Below are positions 9,166 to 17,394 of a stretch of DNA of 64,000 nt, piece after piece. The notes below the pieces were generated by a model. The model saw nothing but the letters and a program-made list of their open reading frames with translations. It searched no databases and was not told the DNA's origin. Every line of letters begins with the position of its first letter. Position 1 is the stretch's first letter. The translations under genes and the position numbers were made by a program. The stretch spans positions 124,001-188,000 of the forward strand of contig NZ_JABFDI010000007.1 of the NCBI RefSeq assembly GCF_013403915.1, written 5' to 3'. This DNA comes from Winogradskyella pacifica (lineage in GTDB: Bacteria; Bacteroidota; Bacteroidia; Flavobacteriales; Flavobacteriaceae).

Positions 9166-9597
9166 ATGAAAATAGTACACACACTCATCCTTACATTATT
9201 GGTTTCTGCTAGCTTATTTGCACAAAAACTAGATAAGGAAAAAATTAAAGCCCTAAAAATTGCTCATATAACGGAGCAATTAGATTTAACAAAAACCGAA
9301 GCTCAAAAATTCTGGCCTATTTATAATGCGAATGAAGATGCTGAAAGTAAACTTAGAGAACGATCTACTGACAAACGCAAATGTATAAGCCCTGAGAATT
9401 TATCTGAAAATGAAGCTAAATCACTTTTGTTAGATATTGAAAATATAGAAAAGGAGAAAATGGAATTACATTCTAAAATGTTAAACGATTTATTTGAAAT
9501 TCTCTCTGCAAAGAAAATTATAAAACTCTATCAGGCAGAGCGTTCATTCAGACAAAAAATGTTTGATGAGTATAAAAAACGGCATTCAAAAAATTAA
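9166..9597 (+). CDS. Small secreted helical protein, Spy/CpxP-like
   Basis: A 143-residue protein with a signal peptide ending around SASLFAQ and an all-helical, highly charged remainder. ITEQLDLTKTEAQKFWPIYNANEDAESKLRE recalls the LTxxQ region of Spy/CpxP-like periplasmic proteins. Such proteins act as chaperones or metal/stress sensors tied to ECF sigma factors. ATG at 9166 is preferred; a TTG at 9151 would overlap the previous gene by eight bases. It completes the sigma/anti-sigma/Spy-like trio that is repeated at 16889-18415. The function is inferred from fold and position only. Confidence 0.6.
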   Translation: MKIVHTLILTLLVSASLFAQKLDKEKIKALKIAHITEQLDLTKTEAQKFWPIYNANEDAESKLRERSTDKRKCISPENLSENEAKSLLLDIENIEKEKMELHSKMLNDLFEILSAKKIIKLYQAERSFRQKMFDEYKKRHSKN

Positions 9598-9610
9598 TAC
9601 CATATAAAAA

Positions 9611-9630
9611 GGAAGCTAGAAATAGCTTCC
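9611..9630. terminator. Bidirectional terminator between convergent genes
   Basis: Perfect hairpin GGAAGCTA-GAAA-TAGCTTCC flanked by A-run on the left and T-run on the right, so it can serve the first ECF operon (plus) and the gene at 9636-10700 (minus). Confidence 0.85.
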
Positions 9631-9635
9631 TTTTT

Positions 9636-10700
9636 TTATTCTCTAAAAATAAGTTTAGAAATCCTACCTTTTCCTGCTGCATAAGCCACAGAATCATTTA
9701 AAAATCGGATGGTATAAAAGCCTTCATCACTTAAATGCGACCATGTACTACCAGCATCGTTACTGTAATCAATGCCTTTAAAACCTACTGCTACTAATTC
9801 TTTAGCGTTAGAATTTGGAATATACTGCACGCAGCTTCTATAACCAGGCCCTTTTCCGTTAGCCACAACATGCCAAGTTTTGCCGCCATCATTCGTTTTT
9901 ATTTTGTTGTTTAATGTATCGTTTGGTTTGGTGTAATCTCCACCAATAGCGAATCCGTTTTTATCATCGTAAAAATCTAGAGAATATATACCTGTAGTTT
10001 CTTTTCCTTGAGTAATCGGTGTATTGTATACTTCCCAAGTTTGTCCTTTGTCTGAAGAATAAAGAATTCTACTCGCTTTACCTCCTGTAGCCACCCAAGT
10101 ATGGTCTCCAATTATAGCAATATTGGTATCACTTGCAGCAAAAGCAGCTTCTCCTTTTTTTGCTTTTGGTAAATTGTCGCAAGATAATTTTGTCCAAGTC
10201 TCTCCTCCATCTCTGGTGATAATAATACTCATACAATCGTCTGTTGGATCTCCAATGGCGATGCCTTCATCATCGTTCCAGAAGTCCATGGCATCGTAGA
10301 ACGCTTTTGGGTGGTTTTCCTTGTAGACTAGCCTCAATGAATCTTTATCAATCTTATATAAAAGCGTTGGTGATTCAATACTAAGAATAAAACTAGCATT
10401 ATCAGTTACTGCTAAGGCACGAAAGTTTGGTGTTATTGTATCGTGTTTCAATTGGAAAGTTAAATGAGCTATATCTTCAATAGGGGTTTTTCGAATTTCT
10501 CCAATTTTCCCATTAGACAAAGCAAAATAGCCTACCCCTTTCTCATCAATCTCCAAAGCTCTAACATTTAATAATGAATCTTGAATCAAAGTTTCAATCC
10601 CAACCTTTGAAATATTTCTAATTTTCAAAGGAACTTCAGATTTACAAGAACTAAATCCTACTAACAACAAACAAACAATAATTAATCTCATGCTATTCAA
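9636..10700 (-). CDS. YCF48/BNR-repeat beta-propeller lipoprotein
   Basis: A 354-residue protein with a lipoprotein signal ending LLVGFSSC. The mature part shows repeated beta-propeller blades with Asp-box-like motifs: ITRDGGETWTKL, SSDKGQTWEVY, TNDGGKTWHVV and SNDAGSTWSHL. This matches the YCF48/photosystem II stability and sialidase-like BNR families, which in Bacteroidetes are often annotated as oxidoreductases without evidence. It is probably an outer-membrane or periplasmic binding scaffold. The ATG three codons in may be the real start. A terminator at 10716-10748 separates it from the SCO gene upstream, so it is probably not part of that operon. Confidence 0.75.
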   Translation of the reverse strand: MNSMRLIIVCLLLVGFSSCKSEVPLKIRNISKVGIETLIQDSLLNVRALEIDEKGVGYFALSNGKIGEIRKTPIEDIAHLTFQLKHDTITPNFRALAVTDNASFILSIESPTLLYKIDKDSLRLVYKENHPKAFYDAMDFWNDDEGIAIGDPTDDCMSIIITRDGGETWTKLSCDNLPKAKKGEAAFAASDTNIAIIGDHTWVATGGKASRILYSSDKGQTWEVYNTPITQGKETTGIYSLDFYDDKNGFAIGGDYTKPNDTLNNKIKTNDGGKTWHVVANGKGPGYRSCVQYIPNSNAKELVAVGFKGIDYSNDAGSTWSHLSDEGFYTIRFLNDSVAYAAGKGRISKLIFRE

Positions 10701-10715
10701 TTTTCCATAAAAATA

Positions 10716-10748
10716 GAAAAGCTTTGCGATATAACCGCAAAGCTTTTC
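10716..10748 (-). terminator. Terminator of the YHYH-YwqK-SCO operon
   Basis: Thirteen-base arms GAAAAGCTTTGCG/CGCAAAGCTTTTC with a 7-base loop. On the minus strand it is followed by a T-rich stretch and lies about 40 bases beyond the SCO stop codon. Confidence 0.8.
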
Positions 10749-10790
10749 AAATCAATAACCAATCAATCACATATAAACTAGATCATCACT

Positions 10791-11456
10791 CTAGTCTTCC
10801 TTTTGGAGGGTTTTTACATCGGCAATTAACTGAGCAACCGCAGTTTTATTTAAACCATTGTAAATTCCTCGTATATGTTTATTCTTATCAACTAACACAA
10901 AGTTTTCAGTATGCAGAAAATCATCATCCGTTTTAACTTCACCTAAGTCTTCTTCTACAAAATAAGATTGTCGTCCTAAGTCATAAATCGTTTGACGCTC
11001 CCCTGTGACTAAATGCCACTTGGAAGCTAGAACACCTTTAGCTTCTGCATAGTCTTTTAGAACCTCTACTGAATCTGTTTCGGGTGTAACAGAATGCGAT
11101 AATAATAGCACCTCATCATCATTTAAAAATTCGTCTTGTAAAATGGACATGTTTGCTGTCATTTTAGGGCAAATCCCAGGACAGGTCGTAAAGAAAAAAT
11201 CGGTAATGTAGATTTTATTTTCAAACGTATCTTCGGTTACGGTTGCCCCTAACTGATTTACTAAACTATAATTCGGTATCGTATGAAACTCTTCTAAAGC
11301 TTTATCTCCCTTAGATAACCAATGCGGTGTAAATGCTGCATCGCTGTAATAAGGCAGCATCTCAACTCTACTTGTTTTTTCTTGTTCGGTCTGTTTACAC
11401 CCCAACAATACCAACCCAAAAATTAAACTATAATATTTTATACTGTACTTCTTCAT
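10791..11456 (-). CDS. SCO1/SenC family copper chaperone lipoprotein
   Basis: A 221-residue thioredoxin-fold protein with a lipoprotein signal (LVLLGC) and the SCO copper site: CPGICPKM supplies the CxxxC pair and LLSHSVTPETDS the conserved His. SCO proteins deliver copper to the CuA centre of cytochrome oxidase or act as periplasmic thiol-redox factors. Its start overlaps the end of the YwqK-like gene by 29 bases, so it is translated from the same message, which begins at the ECF-type promoter at 12879-12909. This places a copper chaperone inside the second ECF regulon. The oxidase genes at 59 kb are of the cbb3 type, which has no CuA, so the client may be different. Confidence 0.9.
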   Translation of the reverse strand: MKKYSIKYYSLIFGLVLLGCKQTEQEKTSRVEMLPYYSDAAFTPHWLSKGDKALEEFHTIPNYSLVNQLGATVTEDTFENKIYITDFFFTTCPGICPKMTANMSILQDEFLNDDEVLLLSHSVTPETDSVEVLKDYAEAKGVLASKWHLVTGERQTIYDLGRQSYFVEEDLGEVKTDDDFLHTENFVLVDKNKHIRGIYNGLNKTAVAQLIADVKTLQKED

Positions 11457-12048
11457 CTTCTAATGCATAACATAAGTTTGCGCGTTTTAATCCAAAAATT
11501 CGTCCATTTTTGGCTTCGTAATTATTGTAAAGCTTTCCATTTCTTCGCCATGTCCGTTGCAACCCCTCTTCTTTTCCATCGACTAAATTCAATTCTTTAA
11601 ATGGCTCACCTGTAATATACCATTGGCGTTGCGTGCCGGTTGCAATACCGTTTACATAATTTGACTCTGACCTTAGTTTTCCATTTCTCCACCAGCTTGT
11701 AGTCACACCATGTTGTTTTCCATTTACATAATTGGCCTCAAAACTTAAAAGTCCATCATCAAACCATTTCTTATAAACTCCATTTTTTACACCATTAACA
11801 TAGGCTATTTCTTCTGCCAACTCACCATTTTCATAATGACGTTCTGAGATTCCTAAAAAAGGTTCATCGTGGTAATAAAAAAGTCCTTCATCTGCTGCTA
11901 GTAACAAACTATCTGCTTTTACCTTAACAGTTTTATTAACGATTTGTTTAATCTTATCACTTTTAGAATTACAACCACCAAATGAGATTAACAACACTAA
12001 AAGTGACAAAAGCTTAGTTGATTGAACTTGCTGAACCTTGGTAATCAC
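11428..12048 (-). CDS. YwqK-family MORN-like repeat lipoprotein
   Basis: About 206 residues from the GTG at 12048. A lipoprotein signal (LLVLLISFGGC) is followed by five MORN-like repeats of the form YxNGxxxGxxxxWxxxGxL, for example YVNGKQHGVTTSWWRNGKLR, and a conserved tail FGLKRANLCY. The family is named for YwqK antitoxins but the lipidated Bacteroidetes members are probably surface proteins. The frame is open further up to 12156, but those codons overlap the YHYH gene and lack conservation, and the hydrophobic signal begins only after 12048. It overlaps the YHYH gene by 35 bases and the SCO gene by 29 bases, a tightly coupled three-gene chain. Confidence 0.75.
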   Translation of the reverse strand: MITKVQQVQSTKLLSLLVLLISFGGCNSKSDKIKQIVNKTVKVKADSLLLAADEGLFYYHDEPFLGISERHYENGELAEEIAYVNGVKNGVYKKWFDDGLLSFEANYVNGKQHGVTTSWWRNGKLRSESNYVNGIATGTQRQWYITGEPFKELNLVDGKEEGLQRTWRRNGKLYNNYEAKNGRIFGLKRANLCYALEDEEVQYKIL

Positions 12049-12847
12049 CTGGGAAAAGGATATAATATTGATTAAGATATAATTCATTCTGTATATGGTA
12101 ATGATATTCTGCTTCTGTTGTATGTTGCGTTGTACTGATATGTCCGCCTGAAGCATCTAAGTCTGTTGGATATGTTCCGGTCGCATTACATTTTCTACCG
12201 TATAAGAAAAATCCATCTGCTATGATACCAATTAAAGCTTCGTCGTCATTAGACCATGCTTTTGGCTCCAAATGATAATGGTAACTCTGTGGACCTGTAT
12301 GAGCTGCTGAATAGTCTAAAGACCCCACTGCATTATCTAATGGAACATTAGGCCCCTCTTCATCATTATAAATCATAGAACCACTTATAGCAATACCGAT
12401 TGGCCCTAATCCTGTTGATGATGTATTTGAAGCCAATGCAGGATTTGCAGAAACCGTTAAACTAAATGAACCATTAAAATCATCAATGTTTCCTGGTGCC
12501 ATTTGATCGTGAGATGTAACGGTTGGCTCAACCCATAATGGATGATTAGAACTTGAAACTGTAGTCATAGAATTACCTTCTGGCCCTGTTATGGTTCGCG
12601 ATGTTGTATTAGACCAATAGGGAGAGGTATGATTTGGCAAACCGTTGGATTCTATCACCACATTAGTTCCGCTTAACATTACTGTTACATTATCTTCATC
12701 AAATTCTGAGAAGGCATTGTGTAGTTCAGTTACCGTTCCGCTGTCATCACCTGTGCCAACAGTAGAACTACTATCATCACTAGAACAAGCTAAACTTACG
12801 GTGGTGCATATTAATAATAAGGCTAATAGTTTAAATAAATTTTTCAT
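12014..12847 (-). CDS. YHYH domain lipoprotein
   Basis: A 277-residue protein with a lipoprotein signal (TTVSLACSS) and a Ser/Asp-rich linker. The rest is a YHYH domain with the naming motif twice: SYHYHLEP and AEYHYHIQ. Other family traits are GLPNHTSPYW, GIAISGSMIYNDEEGP and IGIIADGFFLYGR. The function of YHYH proteins is unknown; the clustered histidines suggest metal binding outside the cell. It is the first gene after the ECF-type promoter at 12879-12909 and heads the YHYH-YwqK-SCO operon. A second YHYH gene lies just upstream with its own copy of the promoter. Confidence 0.85.
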   Translation of the reverse strand: MKNLFKLLALLLICTTVSLACSSDDSSSTVGTGDDSGTVTELHNAFSEFDEDNVTVMLSGTNVVIESNGLPNHTSPYWSNTTSRTITGPEGNSMTTVSSSNHPLWVEPTVTSHDQMAPGNIDDFNGSFSLTVSANPALASNTSSTGLGPIGIAISGSMIYNDEEGPNVPLDNAVGSLDYSAAHTGPQSYHYHLEPKAWSNDDEALIGIIADGFFLYGRKCNATGTYPTDLDASGGHISTTQHTTEAEYHYHIQNELYLNQYYILFPGDYQGSASSIN

Positions 12848-12878
12848 GTTTCTTACTTTAATTTGTTTGTTTAAATAT

Positions 12879-12909
12879 TTTAGATGTCTTTATAAAATAA
12901 AACTTGCGC
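12879..12909 (-). promoter_or_regulatory. ECF regulon site E (YHYH-YwqK-SCO operon)
   Basis: Minus-strand GCGCAAGTT, with CAAGTT at plus 12901-12906, then 14 bases, then CATCTAAA at plus 12879-12886. The predicted transcript start lies about 25 bases before the YHYH start codon. Confidence 0.75.
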
Positions 12910-12920
12910 TAAAAACTAAA

Positions 12921-14039
12921 TTAATTTCGTCCTCCTCTAAGTTTTCTACCTTCAGGTCTTTGACCGCCTTGTCTTTGTCCTGCTTCTAATTCTTGTTTTG
13001 AAATAAAACCATCACTATTTACATCTACTTTTGAAAATTGGTCAGACAAAGGCCCCTTTACTTCAGCTTTAGACAACTTACCGTCATTATTGGTATCCAT
13101 TTGATTCATTAAATCTGTAATACTTGGTTTTTGTCCTTGCGCTCCATTTGGTGGACCTTGTTGCTCTCCTGATGTTTCTCCCATTAAACAACGCCCTACA
13201 TATGGAAATTCATTCGTTACCAAATACATATAGTTATCATTTATGGTTATGCCATTACATTCATCTAAATCACCAGAGCCTTCTACATATTCAAAATCTG
13301 AAGTAAAAGTACCATCATGATGGCCTCCAACAGAAAGATCCATAGATTGATGTGGGTTTTCATAAGTACAATCTTCCCCCTCTCTATTTCCATCTAAGGC
13401 TTTATAACTTGGCTTATACTTCCCACTTTTAGAATAATACATTGGAAAACCGTCGTGAGCAAAACCAATATGAACCATATCTTCGCCATTATCAAAATCG
13501 TCAATTACAGACGTTGGCGTGCCGTGATAATGATAAGCACCTGTTGGCTGCACATGTGCATGATTAAAATCTAAGCCTAAATCTATAACATCTTGAAGTG
13601 CTTCAACACGATAGTTTTCGCCCGTATCACAAACAACAACCTCTGCTGTACCTGGTTCAAACTTAATACCGTTTAAGGCTACTCCTGGTTCGCGTGACCA
13701 TGTTGCTTTTCCTGTATATTTTGGGTTTAAAGGAAAACTATAAGTATTATTTTGAGTAGAAATTGTATTAGGATTACCTTGATTAGGAAATGCACCTGTT
13801 TTATGATTTGGCAATGCATTGGTAACCATAACACGTTGGTCTTCTGTAAGTGTAACCTTAGTTTTAGTTCCAAAATTCTCATCTTTTAAATCGTACGCTC
13901 CAAAATAGTGACTAATGCTATTTGAATGTGAATGTGGTTCACTTCCATCATGGCTATGATCACTAGTTCCCTTATGACCATTACAAGCTAGTAAAAGGCT
14001 TATTGAAATGATGCTAATAAATTGATGGGTCTTTTTCAT
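12921..14039 (-). CDS. YHYH domain lipoprotein with C-terminal EF-hand pair
   Basis: A 372-residue protein with a lipoprotein signal (SLLLACNG), a His-rich stretch DHSHDGSEPHSHSNSISH, a YHYH domain (GAYHYHGTPTSV; GFAHDGFPMYYSKSGKY) and, at the C-terminus, two calcium-binding EF-hands: DTNNDGKLSKAEV and DVNSDGFISKQEL. The tail is basic, Gly/Arg-rich. The EF-hand pair closely resembles the free-standing protein at 16474-16761. I place the start at 14039, not at the ATG at 14072, because the ECF-type -10 element lies at 14061-14068 and would be inside a longer gene. A calcium and probably transition-metal binding surface protein of unknown function. Confidence 0.85.
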   Translation of the reverse strand: MKKTHQFISIISISLLLACNGHKGTSDHSHDGSEPHSHSNSISHYFGAYDLKDENFGTKTKVTLTEDQRVMVTNALPNHKTGAFPNQGNPNTISTQNNTYSFPLNPKYTGKATWSREPGVALNGIKFEPGTAEVVVCDTGENYRVEALQDVIDLGLDFNHAHVQPTGAYHYHGTPTSVIDDFDNGEDMVHIGFAHDGFPMYYSKSGKYKPSYKALDGNREGEDCTYENPHQSMDLSVGGHHDGTFTSDFEYVEGSGDLDECNGITINDNYMYLVTNEFPYVGRCLMGETSGEQQGPPNGAQGQKPSITDLMNQMDTNNDGKLSKAEVKGPLSDQFSKVDVNSDGFISKQELEAGQRQGGQRPEGRKLRGGRN

Positions 14040-14060
14040 ATTAATTATTCTAGTTTTATT

Positions 14061-14091
14061 TTTAGATGCCATAAGAAATAAAAACTTGCGC
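14061..14091 (-). promoter_or_regulatory. ECF regulon site D (YHYH/EF-hand gene)
   Basis: Minus-strand GCGCAAGTT (CAAGTT at plus 14083-14088), 14 bases, CATCTAAA (plus 14061-14068). It fixes the start of the downstream gene at 14039, some 15 bases beyond the expected transcript start. Confidence 0.75.
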
Positions 14092-14104
14092 TACTTTTTA
14101 AAAA

Positions 14105-14857
14105 TTAATTTGTGAGTTCTTTATGTAACTGAAACGCCATGATTTTCGTTTTCTCTCTTAGATTTTTAGCGTTTGTTAATTGAATTTCAGTTTGCAATAA
14201 CCGATCTACCAAACAGTTCTGATATTCTCTACTTTGAAGCAACTGAGCATAATTAGATTCCACAGAAAATGTTTGTAGTTTGTTTAAATTAAATTCACGC
14301 TTCGTAAGAATATCAATCAACGAGACATACTTTTCTATCGCTGGCTGTAATCGGTTAACAATGATGTTCTTGATTTTTGCTTCTTGGTTTTCAAAATTAT
14401 CTAACTCATTAGGATAGGCTGCAATTAGATTTTTCAACAACACACCTTCTATAAACTCAAATTTATTAGTTGTATTCACTGAATTTATAGCTCCTGTATG
14501 CAGTTGTGTTGGTTTATAATCGACATTAATAATCGTGTTTTTTTCATCTGTTCCCAACTCGTTCTGTTGCTCTGTCATAATGAGATCTATAGTCGCTTCT
14601 ATAGCTTCCCTGTTTTTAGTATAACTGGCAATGGAAGAATCTAAAAGCACTAAGTTTGAATTTAGCTCTTCATTTAAAGATTCGTATATTTTTACTTCTA
14701 CAATTCTATTTTTTCTTAATTCGTTTAAATTGTTAATTTTCCAAGCTATCAGAACACCAATAACAATGAGTAAAATTTCTCCAAGCGCATAAACCACATA
14801 ACTTTTGAATTTACCTGAAATCAATAATTTCTTTCTAATTTTTCTAAATAATCTCAT
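14105..14857 (-). CDS. DUF6090 family single-pass membrane protein
   Basis: A 250-residue protein that opens with a basic MRLFRKIRKKLL segment and a membrane helix near 22-42 containing YALGEILLIVIGVLIAWKINNLNE, read here as two adjoining halves; this is the DUF6090 signature. The remaining 200 residues are helical and charged, probably periplasmic. Function is unknown. It lies between the CotH terminator and the site D promoter and lacks a copy of the ECF promoter, so it may be a bystander in the locus. Confidence 0.8.
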   Translation of the reverse strand: MRLFRKIRKKLLISGKFKSYVVYALGEILLIVIGVLIAWKINNLNELRKNRIVEVKIYESLNEELNSNLVLLDSSIASYTKNREAIEATIDLIMTEQQNELGTDEKNTIINVDYKPTQLHTGAINSVNTTNKFEFIEGVLLKNLIAAYPNELDNFENQEAKIKNIIVNRLQPAIEKYVSLIDILTKREFNLNKLQTFSVESNYAQLLQSREYQNCLVDRLLQTEIQLTNAKNLREKTKIMAFQLHKELTN

Positions 14858-14910
14858 ATCACCAATTCTAAATTATAAGTCTTATCCTTTTATTCTTGAA
14901 TAAAAAAAAA

Positions 14911-14932
14911 GCTTCGCAATCTCTCACGAAGC
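14911..14932 (-). terminator. Terminator of the EF-hand-CotH operon
   Basis: GCTTCG and CGAAGC arms around a ten-base loop; on the minus strand the stem is followed by a run of nine T. It lies 40 bases beyond the CotH stop codon. Confidence 0.8.
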
Positions 14933-14971
14933 CTTTAATAAACAACCAAATCAATCAAAAAAACCTATTTA

Positions 14972-16432
14972 TTAATTTATATAATTACTTACCGCATCTG
15001 CCCGAGAAACCACATGTGTATTTAACTCATTAACGGCCGCTTGAAAATCTGAACTACTATTTAAAAAAGTATAACCTGTGAGTTCTGACGTTGCATAAGG
15101 CTCTATTAAAGCTGAATATGTTGCAAACTGCGATTGAATAGTATTGACATTAAATGCACCATTCACCACTTCTTCAAGATAAGAATCGTATTGTGCTTTA
15201 TACACCTCATCTTGATAGATGTAACCTATTAATGGCCACTCTTCGCTACTTAATCCTGAAAAATCCAAAGGCAATGCACCTAAATTATTTCCTTCTTGTA
15301 ATGCTTCATTATTATCCCAAGGAATCCAAGTTAATTTACTCGTATCCGGATTGTTGTAAAGAAAATAATTATGTGTCATTCTACCGTAAGTATCCCAATT
15401 CTGAATCACTGTATTTGTTGCTAAATACTTTAAAAAGGTATCCGTGTCAAATACGGTTTCTAAGTTCGTTCTCCATGTTGAAGCATCCGTTGTTCTTGCA
15501 TCATCATGCAACGCTGAAAATAAACTTTGGATGTCTGACCAATCGTTATCGTCTTCATTTGTTTTCTTAACAAAGACATCTTCTGTAAACGAACCATAGG
15601 CAAAACTTGCTCCATCACCATCTGGCTTATACAAGTTTCCGTCATCATCAGAAAACTGAGTCTCTAAAACGGTATCATCAACTTCTTCAACCATTGTATA
15701 AAGTCCGAAGTATGTTGGTCCATCTCCATGATCTACATATACCGTATAAAAAGCGGTATGAGAACCTGCCAAACCTGCATTTCTAAATACATCTCCTGCT
15801 ACTTTTTCTCGTAACATCGATTTATCGTTATAATTATTTTTAAGACTTAATTTTTTAAAGCCATAAAAACGCTGGTTATTAATCTGAGGATAATCATCTT
15901 CATATTCGTCAAAATCTAATTTAAAAGATAATTTTAATATCCCATTAGACCAGCTAGACTGTAAACTAGAATTCCCTTTAAAACGCACACCAACTCTATA
16001 CCATTCTTTCCCGTTGTAAAACACTTCTGCAGGGACAAAGACAGGATCTTCATCTACTTCTACTAAGTCGTTTGGACCTCCTGGACCTCCACCACCAGGA
16101 CCTCCTGGTCCCGCTGAACTCGTTCCAAATGTGCCATATAAATCAGTCATATCATCTAACATAGTCTGCCAACGTGCTTCAGTAATAACAATATCTAATC
16201 GCTTTACAGTAGTATCATCAAATACTTCTTCAAAATTTGGATCAGCATCTTTACTATGTGTTTCTGTAGTCCAATCTGTAGCTTCAAAATCCGTATCATC
16301 GACGTCTACTCCGCCTACCTCTTCAGTTTCTGTTGCGTCATCATCATTACTACATGCATTAAAAGTCACTATAGACACACTAAATAATAATGCGATATAT
16401 AACACATTTAATTTGTTTTTAACGTCCTTCAT
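14972..16432 (-). CDS. CotH-family secreted kinase, lipoprotein
   Basis: A 486-residue protein with a lipoprotein signal (VTFNACSND), an acidic linker and a CotH kinase domain. Domain marks include VGVRFKGNSSL, FKKLSLKNNYNDKSMLREK, YFGLYTMVEEVDD, and NWDTYGRMTHNYFLYNN with WIPWDNNEA towards the C-terminus. CotH of Bacillus is an atypical kinase that phosphorylates spore coat proteins; related proteins occur widely in secreted form. A Gly/Pro-rich insert (around residues 102-117) lies within the N-terminal part of the domain. The EF-hand gene lies 41 bases upstream on the same transcript. Substrates may be the co-regulated YHYH or EF-hand proteins, which is inference. Confidence 0.9.
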   Translation of the reverse strand: MKDVKNKLNVLYIALLFSVSIVTFNACSNDDDATETEEVGGVDVDDTDFEATDWTTETHSKDADPNFEEVFDDTTVKRLDIVITEARWQTMLDDMTDLYGTFGTSSAGPGGPGGGGPGGPNDLVEVDEDPVFVPAEVFYNGKEWYRVGVRFKGNSSLQSSWSNGILKLSFKLDFDEYEDDYPQINNQRFYGFKKLSLKNNYNDKSMLREKVAGDVFRNAGLAGSHTAFYTVYVDHGDGPTYFGLYTMVEEVDDTVLETQFSDDDGNLYKPDGDGASFAYGSFTEDVFVKKTNEDDNDWSDIQSLFSALHDDARTTDASTWRTNLETVFDTDTFLKYLATNTVIQNWDTYGRMTHNYFLYNNPDTSKLTWIPWDNNEALQEGNNLGALPLDFSGLSSEEWPLIGYIYQDEVYKAQYDSYLEEVVNGAFNVNTIQSQFATYSALIEPYATSELTGYTFLNSSSDFQAAVNELNTHVVSRADAVSNYIN

Positions 16433-16473
16433 ATTTATCTAAGTTTTATTGTATTAGTTTTAATTTATGCTGA

Positions 16474-16761
16474 TTAGTTTCTTTCCTTTCGTTCTGGCTT
16501 TGGTGCTTTTTCAAATTCTTCTTCGGTGATAAAACCATCCTCATCAGTATCTATTTCAGAAAAATGCTCTTTTAAAGGACCTTTTATTTCTGATTTAGAC
16601 AATTTGCCATCTTCATTTGCATCCATCTCTTTTATTAATTCTTTAAATGTTGGTGGCTTTTTTCTATCCTGCTTATTACCTGTTTGACCAAAAACAGAAT
16701 TCGACATAAAAATTGCGATTCCAAATGTTAGTATTACAGTTTTAAATGCGTGCTTTTTCAT
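16474..16761 (-). CDS. Small secreted EF-hand protein
   Basis: A 95-residue protein with a signal peptide (IAIFMSNSVFGQ) and two EF-hand loops, DANEDGKLSKSE and DTDEDGFITEEE, each with the Asp/Asn ligands at positions 1, 3 and 5 and an acidic residue at 12. A basic tail follows. It should bind calcium outside the cytoplasm. The pair resembles the C-terminal EF-hands of the YHYH protein at 12921-14039. It is the first gene after ECF regulon site C and is followed by the CotH kinase gene, so it may be a calcium-dependent partner or substrate of that kinase. Confidence 0.85.
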   Translation of the reverse strand: MKKHAFKTVILTFGIAIFMSNSVFGQTGNKQDRKKPPTFKELIKEMDANEDGKLSKSEIKGPLKEHFSEIDTDEDGFITEEEFEKAPKPERKERN

Positions 16762-16787
16762 AATTATATGTTTTAAGATTATATACT

Positions 16788-16820
16788 TTTAGATGAGCTT
16801 CTCTCATTAAACTTGTGCGC
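16788..16820 (-). promoter_or_regulatory. ECF regulon site C (EF-hand-CotH operon)
   Basis: Minus-strand GCGCACAAGTT (CAAGTT at plus 16810-16815), 14 bases, CATCTAAA (plus 16788-16795), about 27 bases before the EF-hand start codon. Confidence 0.75.
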
Positions 16821-16847
16821 TCCTTTGTTAAAAAAAACACAAAAAAA

Positions 16848-16870
16848 AGACCTTCAATAGTAGAAGGTCT
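16848..16870 (-). terminator. Terminator of the second ECF operon
   Basis: AGACCTTC/GAAGGTCT arms with a 7-base loop, flanked by A-run and T-run so that it can work in both directions. It ends the anti-sigma/Spy-like transcript, 19 bases beyond the stop codon. Confidence 0.8.
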
Positions 16871-16888
16871 TTTTAATTTATTTTATAA

Positions 16889-17392
16889 TTACGGATTTCG
16901 TGGTGGTGGCCTATGCCCTTCACCATCTCTTGGCGGAGGTGGTCTTTGCCCTTGCTCATCTTGGCGTAGCGCATCCATTATTATCGTTTTGAATTTTTCT
17001 TTTTGGGTATCGTTAGATAATTCTTGAATCATTTTAAAATGATAGAAGACTTCTTTTTCTTTTACTTTTTCCTTTTCACAAATTAATCCTGAAATAGAAT
17101 CAATTACCGATTCATCTACAAAATCATCAGACAATTTATTGAAGAGTACATCTTTTAATTCCTTAACCTCATCAGACAAACGCATCATAGTTTTATGATG
17201 ACCTTTACTCTTTTCTTTAAATTCTTCTAATTGCGCTTTATTAAATCCCAGCTCTTTTACTATAAAGTTTCTGTTTCGCTGTGGTTCATTTATGTTGTTA
17301 CCGCTATTATTTCCTATGTAATTAAACAAGAAAAAAACATTAACAACGATAAGAAACACAAGTAGCACATATAATATTACATTTTTCTTCAT
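16889..17392 (-). CDS. Spy/CpxP-like periplasmic sensor protein with membrane anchor
   Basis: A 167-residue protein with one N-terminal membrane helix (about 5-27) and a helical periplasmic part resembling the heavy-metal sensor (CnrX/ZraP/Spy) group: LGFNKAQLEEFKEKSKGHHKTMMRLSDEV is a likely first helix. The end is Pro/Arg-rich (RPPPPRDGEGHRPPPR). Members of this group sense metals or envelope stress and signal through anti-sigma partners, which fits the position three bases after the anti-sigma-like gene. The HH pair could be a metal ligand. Signal and ligand are unknown. Confidence 0.7.
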   Translation of the reverse strand: MKKNVILYVLLVFLIVVNVFFLFNYIGNNSGNNINEPQRNRNFIVKELGFNKAQLEEFKEKSKGHHKTMMRLSDEVKELKDVLFNKLSDDFVDESVIDSISGLICEKEKVKEKEVFYHFKMIQELSNDTQKEKFKTIIMDALRQDEQGQRPPPPRDGEGHRPPPRNP

Positions 17393-17394
17393 AA

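Noticed and set aside
10724..10936. Plus-strand open frame opposite the SCO gene end
   Set aside because: It starts within the terminator hairpin and runs over the conserved SCO codons, so it is a shadow.
14040..14072. Upstream ATG of the YHYH/EF-hand gene
   Set aside because: The ECF-type -10 element at 14061-14068 would lie inside the gene, and the lipoprotein signal begins only at 14039.
15154..15570. 138-codon plus-strand frame opposite the CotH gene
   Set aside because: It lies entirely opposite conserved CotH codons and has no recognisable domain.
16083..16110. Gly/Pro-rich repeated codons in the CotH gene as a possible repeat array
   Set aside because: It is a short low-complexity linker within one protein, not a repeat array.
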